From Nicotiana tabacum (taxonomy: Eukaryota; Streptophyta; Magnoliopsida; Solanales; Solanaceae): DNA of 64,000 nucleotides. Location of the stretch: the NCBI RefSeq assembly GCF_000715075.1, contig NC_134084.1:4962501-5026500 (forward strand), in the 5' to 3' direction. The position numbers and the translations under genes were made by a program. Below the pieces are notes generated by a model. It worked only from the letters and a program-made list of their open reading frames with translations, ran no database searches and was not told where the DNA came from. Within the stretch, counting starts at the first letter, position 1, and every line of letters begins with the position of its first letter. Below are positions 58,214 to 64,000 of the stretch, piece by piece.

Positions 58214-60453
58214 TGTTACGCCCCGCAGCATTACGATGATGTTACGCTTCGTAGTATTAAGTTACAAGTTACGACAGTATTGCACTCAACAGTATTACAT
58301 TACGGTGATGTCACGCTTTGCAGTATTAAGTTACGAGGATGTTACACCCTGAAGTATTGTACGTTAAATTTGTCGTAAGGAAATTGACATCAGTCCAAGT
58401 AAAAGATTATTTGGAGATTATAAAGATTATGCTATTTCACAAGCGATTAGTAAATTCATGAAGGTAAAAGAGGGAGCAAGTCAAAGAAAATAAATTTTGT
58501 CCAAGTTTGATATTTTGGAATAAAATACGGGTCAAGCGATAATACCCGATAATTATGAACTGGTATCATGCAAGGTTCCATGTGACCACGGTAGTATAAT
58601 ATACAAAGTATATATGAAGTATTTTAAAAATATAAATAGAATTTTAAGTAATTTATGATAATTTTTAAATTATGTGGGTAATTGATTAATTATTGGTTAA
58701 CGGAACATTACTTGGTTAACTAATAAATGGATAAAAATTAGTATTCCACCTCACCCCATGTGGCAAGAAGCCACAAAATTGGAATGACTAATGTAATCAC
58801 ATTTGCCAGATGGCTAATGTAATAGACAAGATCATGACTTATGTCTTGAATAAGACTTATCCATGATATTTTGAAGATGTGCCTTGAAAAGGCTTCACAT
58901 TCCATAATCTGTCTTTGGCATTTAAAGCCAAGGACGTTGAAAGCAGAAGTTTTCCATTTCAAACAACAATTTCCAATTTTGCCTTTAGTTGCATTTTGGA
59001 TCTTTAGCTTCATTTTATTGATTTGGTTTTCAAGACCAAAAACGTTGGGCAGAAGTCATTCTTGTCAACACTCTTAGCCAAAAAAGATCTCAATTGAAAT
59101 TTCAAAAGCAACAACAATTCACATTTGTATTATGTATTGAAACAAAAATGTGAAAGCAAACAATAGCAAGAACATTTTCTTGCTTGGTTCATACACTGTA
59201 ACGCCAAGAGCAGAAGCTTAGTTCCGTCCAAATTTTGTGATTCTAAAATAATACGGTGCAATCTTCGCCAAGAATATTATACGGATTTTTTTCTACTCCA
59301 GGTATGTTAAGACCCTCCTTTCTTTCTTTTGGCATGGTCCAAATTATACTGAAGAAATGAGCAAATACACAGTTTTCTATAAATTACTCTATTTATAGAA
59401 ATAGTAGGGGTATCTATATTCTTGATTCCCCATGAGAATTTTTATTATCTTCTGTTTATGGCTCTCAAAATAATACGCAGTTGGAAAAGTTTATTCGAAA
59501 GAAATATCGAGATTATTATGTATTTTTCATGCATTTCACTCATTTATACATGTGTATTGACCCATGACCAGATGGTGTTATATACATATATATATATATG
59601 TAAATATATGTATATGGGATATGCCGTTATATACGCACCACCACCTGATCAGCTGGTATATGATGATGATATTGTCCACAGTGACTGAAATACGATTCAA
59701 ACAGCGTTATATACGTGTATATATGTAAATATATGTATATGGGATATGAGAAAAGGTTATGGCATTATATACGCACCACCACCTGATCAGCTAGTATACG
59801 TTGATGATTTTGCCCACAGTGGCTAATATGATATGATGAGATGCCCTCAGAGGCTGATGATGTTATGAAGCATATACCTATGTACAACATGTCATTCATA
59901 TGCATATGCATGATGCTAAAAGTAATTTATGATTTACAAAGTTATTCAGACTTACAGGTTAAGTCATATACTCTATATTTCCTCCATGTCTCTTATGTAT
60001 TTATTTTTGTGCCTTACATACTCGGTACATTATTCGTACTGACGTCCCTTTTGCCTGGGGACGCTGCGTTTCATGCCCGCAGGTCTAGATAGACAGGTCG
60101 AGAGCCCTCCAAGTAGGCTATCAGCTCAGTGGAAGATGTTGGTGCGCTCCATTTGCTTCGGAGTTGTGAGTTTGGTTAGTATGATTTAGACGTGTATTGT
60201 CTGGTATGGCGGGACTCTATCCTGACCTTTATGACATTTATGTTCTCTTAGAGGCTTGTAGACATATGTCGTGTATGTGAAAGATTGTACGGCCTTATCG
60301 GCCTATGTTTTGAATTTATAAAGGACCATGTTGGCCTATTATGCCCGTATGTCACATGTATATGATGATGTAATAAGAAAGATACGTTACGTTGGTACTC
60401 GGTTGAGTAAGATACAGGGTGTCCATCGCGGCCCATCGGTTTGGGTCGTGACA
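58214..60453 (+). mobile_element. Solo LTR (chromovirus-like) inside the antisense ORF
   Basis: 2240 bases, TGTTACGCCCCG to TTTGGGTCGTGACA, similar in both ends to the chromovirus LTR at 42206 (TGTAACGACCCG...GGGTCGTGACA), so probably a related family. The first 160 bases hold recurring GTTACG and GCAGTATTA words. A TTTATAGAAATAG motif is at 59391. No coding content. Confidence 0.85.
59577..59825 (+). repeat. Tandem duplication, ~129-bp unit, in solo LTR
   Basis: Units start at 59577 and 59706 with GTTATATAC. Both contain GTATATGGGATATG, CGCACCACCACCTGATCAGC and CCACAGTG. Two diverged copies. Confidence 0.85.
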
Positions 60454-62541
60454 CGTATTGTGAAATTGCTCAAGTTCTTCTCGGGCAAGGTCAAGGGGTT
60501 GCCTTTTACGCTTGACCATCTAATTAGGCTATACAACTCTCGCCTCTATCGAGGTGGTTTAATAAAGCTCCAGTGTTGGTCCTCAAAGGCGCAATTCTCC
60601 ATTATTGATGAGGACAAAGACCGAGGATGGATGGGCCGGTTTGTCCGAATCAAGACCTCTGACTTAATTCCTGCTGAAAGGATGTCATTCCTCGAGGAAT
60701 GGAACATAAAACGTAAGTACAACCCTATTGATGATACTTACTACTATGCTTTTCCCTGTTCTTCCTCGATCTAATTCCTTTTCAATGGTGCAGGTTCCCC
60801 TTGGTTTCTTAGTGTGATTCCGGACCTCACAGGTTGGGTCCGACAACTGGCCTCTACTTCTTCACATGTAGAACAATGTTGGAGTGATTTGGCTAAGGGT
60901 CGGTGGGAAGCTAAAACCATGGTGAGTTCCCTTGTTCATATGCCGATGTTTTCCTATAAAATACTTACTTTCCCTTTATGCAGGCCTCGGAGATTATGTT
61001 GTTATAAGGCCGCCCCCACCCGGTGAAGAGGAGATCCCAAAGTCATCCAAAGAGAAGAAGAGGAAATGGGACTCGCCTCCAAGTACCCTGAAGCCCAGGA
61101 GAAATAGGGCTCAAAAGCCTAGGGCCAACCTTGCAGTCTTGTCTGCTGATGCGGTCCAACACCTTTGGGATGACGAGGAAGAGGGAGAAGATGCTGACTG
61201 TCCATTGGTAGCTCGGAAGAGAGGGAGAACTAAATCTTCGAAGTCTGCCGAACCGGCAGTGGCTGATGTGGTTTAATCTCGAATCGAAGAAATCTCGAAG
61301 GGTAGTTCGAGTAGAGCCCCCGAGCCATCGGGTGGTAAAAGTGCTCCTCGCCTTGGAGGGCATCTAACCGGCGAATCGGAAGAGCCTAATTTTGAGGCCC
61401 TCCAAAGAGAAGAGAATGTCCCAAGTGAATCACTTGGGATAATTAAGATAGATGAATCCCCATCTGGCCCTGAGTTTTCTGAAGGGCAGTTCCGAGATGC
61501 TCGGGCCATGAAGACTCCCGACGTGGGGACGACCCACAAAGGGAATGATATTTTTCGGGAATGCTTTATGGGGGTCGAAGATGGTCCCGACCCAGATGCT
61601 TCGTTTATCTTTGACGAGACCCGGTGGCTTTTTAAACAAGTAAGTTTCTGCCCTCAAAATTATGCTTGTGTTTTATTCTTGTTGTTCCGAGTCTAACTTT
61701 TTCCTTTTGTGTGAAGGCTATGACGCTCCATTGAGAAGCATTTTCCAAATCTCGAGCCAAGCTTGCTCGATGTGAGGCTGAACTCAAGAAGCTCGTGGAA
61801 GAGAGGGACGACCTTAAGATCCTCTACGTTAAAAAAGAAAGGGAGATCAGGGATCTTCGAGCTGAAGCGAGAGCTCATCAGGAACAGACTGAGCTCATTG
61901 AGCAGGTAATGCAACTTTTTGGGAGTTTGTTACATGTTCATTTGATTTAGTGATTAACGGTTTCGACTTTGCAGGCCCAGCGGAAGGGCGAGCTGGGGGA
62001 GCAGCTTCGAGAGAAGGTCAAGATGAAAGAGGTCGAGACCCTAGGGTAGAAGCAACAAATGGACCATCTTTCCTCGGATAAAGACACACTTCGGGCCCAG
62101 TTGGCTTCGGTCAAATGCCAGCTTCAAAATGCAAAGGGGGAAAACTTGGCTCGGAGCTGAAAGATTGAGGAGCTCGAAGCTAAAATAGCCGCCAATCTTG
62201 CAAGAGCTAAATCTGATGCGGAAGCATTTGTGGCCTCCTATCGAGCTGACGTCGATGCTGCCAACATTCAGGCATAGGAAATCTCTATTGCTGCAGAAGT
62301 CAAATTGTCGTGTGCTCTTGATCATGCCAGGCGACAATCACGGAGAGGGACTCTTGAGGAAGTGCATGCTCGTGGCTTCGACCTCTTAGCTGATATCGAG
62401 AATGCAAAAGCTTTAGACGACGAGGCTGCCGCTTTACTCTCCGATGATGAAGACTCTGCTAGTGGTTCCGAGAGCAGAGGAGATGAGGATGAAGTCCCCA
62501 AGGAAGAGGTTCCTGAAGATGCGGCTCCCAAAGTAGGCTAG

Positions 62542-64000
62542 GTCCTTAGGATTTTATTTTTTTGTTTTTTGTGTAAGGCCCCTGTGGGCATTATAAATAG
62601 AGTGAGCACTAGCTCGGACTCAGAGTAAAACAAACCCTTAGGTTTTTAAGTAATCAATGGGAAATCTTTGAACTTATAATAGAATACCTCTTAAGGTTTT
62701 TTGATGAATCCTCGAACTATGCTTAAGTCGATTTGATGCGAGCTCGGGATGGTGGGACCCTTAGGTCCAAGTTGAGTGAGAGCAAGGTCTCGAACTCTAC
62801 ATGTTTTGGCCCTTAGGTTCTTTTAGGTTGGGCTGATATGGCCTTTGAAAGATGACTATTATTTTTCCTTTTCGGCTTAAAAGACTTAGTAAAAATTTCA
62901 TTATGCCTTGGCATGGAATTTTTACCCATTGGGTTTAATGAAGGTTTAGTCTCGATCGGAACCCTTTTTGTTTTTGTGCCTTAGCACAAGTTTGTATTTG
63001 AATAATTCAATACCTCTTAAGGTTTTTCGAGGGCTGATTTTATCGAAGTCCTTTGATCATTTACCAAGGGTAGCCTTTATTAACCGATTTTCATAGAATT
63101 CGAATGCCTGTTTTTATTACGTATTCAGACATCTCCGAGTTGTGTTAGTTTGGCTGTAAACTTTAATATGGTCGTAGCCTTTGGGTGTTTCTCTTGGACT
63201 TATTTCCAAATAAAGGTTTTAATAGTCCCCGAGTATGATGGCCTTAGCCTTTACGTCGAGGGATGCCACTTTGAGGTCTTACGAATTCGAGTTTAGAAAA
63301 CTCGAATATGTTGACTGTCGATGACAGTTTCCAAGTATTCGAGGTGTATTTGTGTTTTGGCTCTTGAGCCGTTTCTCACAGAAAATCACAAGTACAAAGC
63401 TCATATAGTAGCAAATTTCTTCGCGACACAAAGTGTTTGATATAGAAAGAAAGCTTCTTTGAATAATTCATACATGCGTACATGTTTTGCCATCGGGGAT
63501 CGGCTATTCTATATGGACACGGTTCATCTGACCGTTTGGCCCATTACAAAGTTTACCTATCGAGGCCCTTTCTGGCATGAAGTATTTTTCTCGAAAATAC
63601 AGCCTCCGAGGGTGATGCCCTCCAGTATTTGAGGTTGCTTGAAAAGAAGCTTTGGATACTGTTGAATTCTCCTAAAACCCGATCTAGTTGTTGCCTAGTT
63701 AAAAACCTCGCCGGCAAAACCCATTTGGGATAAAACTTGATCTAAGGGAAAAAGAGTGCAACACGTACTTTAAAACCTAAGGTCTTTGTGTAGAAGGGTG
63801 TCAGAGTTCTCAGCCTCCTTCCTTACAACGTCGAGAACCGAGTCAATAAGCTCTGCCCCGTCTGTGTAGTATCCTTTGGCCCAGTTGTTACCAGCACCGA
63901 ACAATCCAAAGACGAAGTTATCGGGCCAGAATATCTGAGGCCCGATCTGACACTATCCATGGTTTTCGGCTCCAAATCCACGAGGACGACGCGTGGAACA
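62542..64000. other. Non-coding interior of Tat element II
   Basis: No coding frame of note. A TATA-like ATTATAAATAG is at 62590. The phrases AATACCTCTTAAGGTTTTT (62684 and 63008) recur. The stretch AAAACCTCGCCGGCAAAAC (63701) is, from memory, common in interspersed Nicotiana repeats. Probably transcript 3' region of the antisense ORF followed by spacer. Confidence 0.5.

Larger units (their letters stand above)
57774..62541 (+). pseudogene. Spliced antisense ORF, 'putative gypsy type transposon' domain protein
   Basis: From memory the N-terminal domain matches the Pfam family Transposase_28 ('putative gypsy type transposon'): PSPEEDITTYVKGYLSVYTY, LDLCHQYWVTLSQIYPSL, then after the inserted solo LTR RIVKLLKFFSGKVKGLPF and DEDKDRGWMGRFVRI. 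Predicted exons: 57774-58213 plus 60459-60712, 60794-60921, 60984-61639, 61717-61905, 61975-62541, with GT-AG introns of about 62-81 bases. The C-terminal half is a long coiled coil (KLARCEAELKKLVEERDDL, RDLRAEARAHQEQTELIEQ) ending in an acidic tail. Defects: TAG at codon 10, a shift in the A-run near 57805, TGA/TAG near 57957, 57991 and 58206, one-base mismatch of phase at 60921/60984, and stops at 61274, 61731, 62048, 62158 and 62276. Function is unknown. Confidence 0.7.
57434..64000 (-). mobile_element. Tat-type element II, 3' interior (continues beyond window)
   Basis: Next to the 3' LTR lies an ORF in antisense orientation to the element (57774-62541, plus strand) and then 1.5 kb of non-coding sequence. 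Antisense ORFs near the 3' LTR are known in some Tat/Retand elements. No gag or pol is in the window, so the assignment rests on the LTR and the ORF family. Confidence 0.6.

Overview
The window looks like nuclear DNA of a flowering plant, most likely a Solanaceae such as Nicotiana. The evidence is the retrotransposon families present (an Athila-type Ty3/gypsy element with an extra 3' ORF, Tat-type Ty3 elements with two RNase H domains, a chromovirus with a tRNA-iMet primer site), SINE remnants of a type I associate with Solanaceae, and a multi-exon VAP27 gene. No prokaryotic or organellar features are visible. I recognise one host protein gene with confidence. Nearly everything else is transposable-element or satellite sequence, much of it nested, and several layers are closed by exact target-site duplications (TSDs).

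Layout. 1-3505: the right part of a long LTR-like sequence, with a TATA box near 407 and an end at TGTGACA. 3506-12702: three rearranged Athila pieces. Copy A (minus) and copy B (plus) meet head to head and form a 1.04-kb inverted repeat (3506-4543 / 6178-7216). Copy C (10897-12702) is a partial direct duplication of B's extra ORF. 12703-35061: a Tat-type element on the minus strand (LTR, PBS, gag, protease, RT, two RNase H domains, integrase), broken inside integrase at its 3' end. It carries an Athila-type solo LTR (12940-14428) and a structurally complete 13.8-kb Athila element (18878-32661, TSD CGATA). 35062-40840: host island with the VAP27 gene (minus strand, 8 exons, 36377-40383), a small hAT-type MITE and SINE remnants. 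40841-54410: a short ~182-bp satellite array split by an Athila-like solo LTR (TSD ACCTA), which is itself split by a 10.6-kb chromovirus (42206-52765, TSD TTATC). 54590-56340: 3' part of a LINE ORF interrupted by a 329-bp MITE (TSD TAA) and a (TA)n run. 56763-64000: 3' LTR and 3' interior of a second minus-strand Tat element. Its spliced antisense ORF (57774-62541, plus strand) is interrupted by a solo LTR (58214-60453, TSD CGTAT).

How the parts work. VAP27 should encode a tail-anchored ER protein that tethers membranes through its MSP domain. The retrotransposon genes are mostly decayed by nonsense changes that look like C-to-T transitions, plus a few frameshifts. The most notable pattern is regulatory. 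In the Athila copies the extra ORF downstream of integrase is preceded by its own TATA box, a leader, a splice donor, a TACTAAC-like branch site and an acceptor just before the ATG, in the same order in two copies (a third copy keeps the first half). That internal TATA sits directly downstream of a cluster of GC-rich palindromic words. The same arrangement is found at the LTR promoters of the Athila elements and of the unrelated chromovirus.
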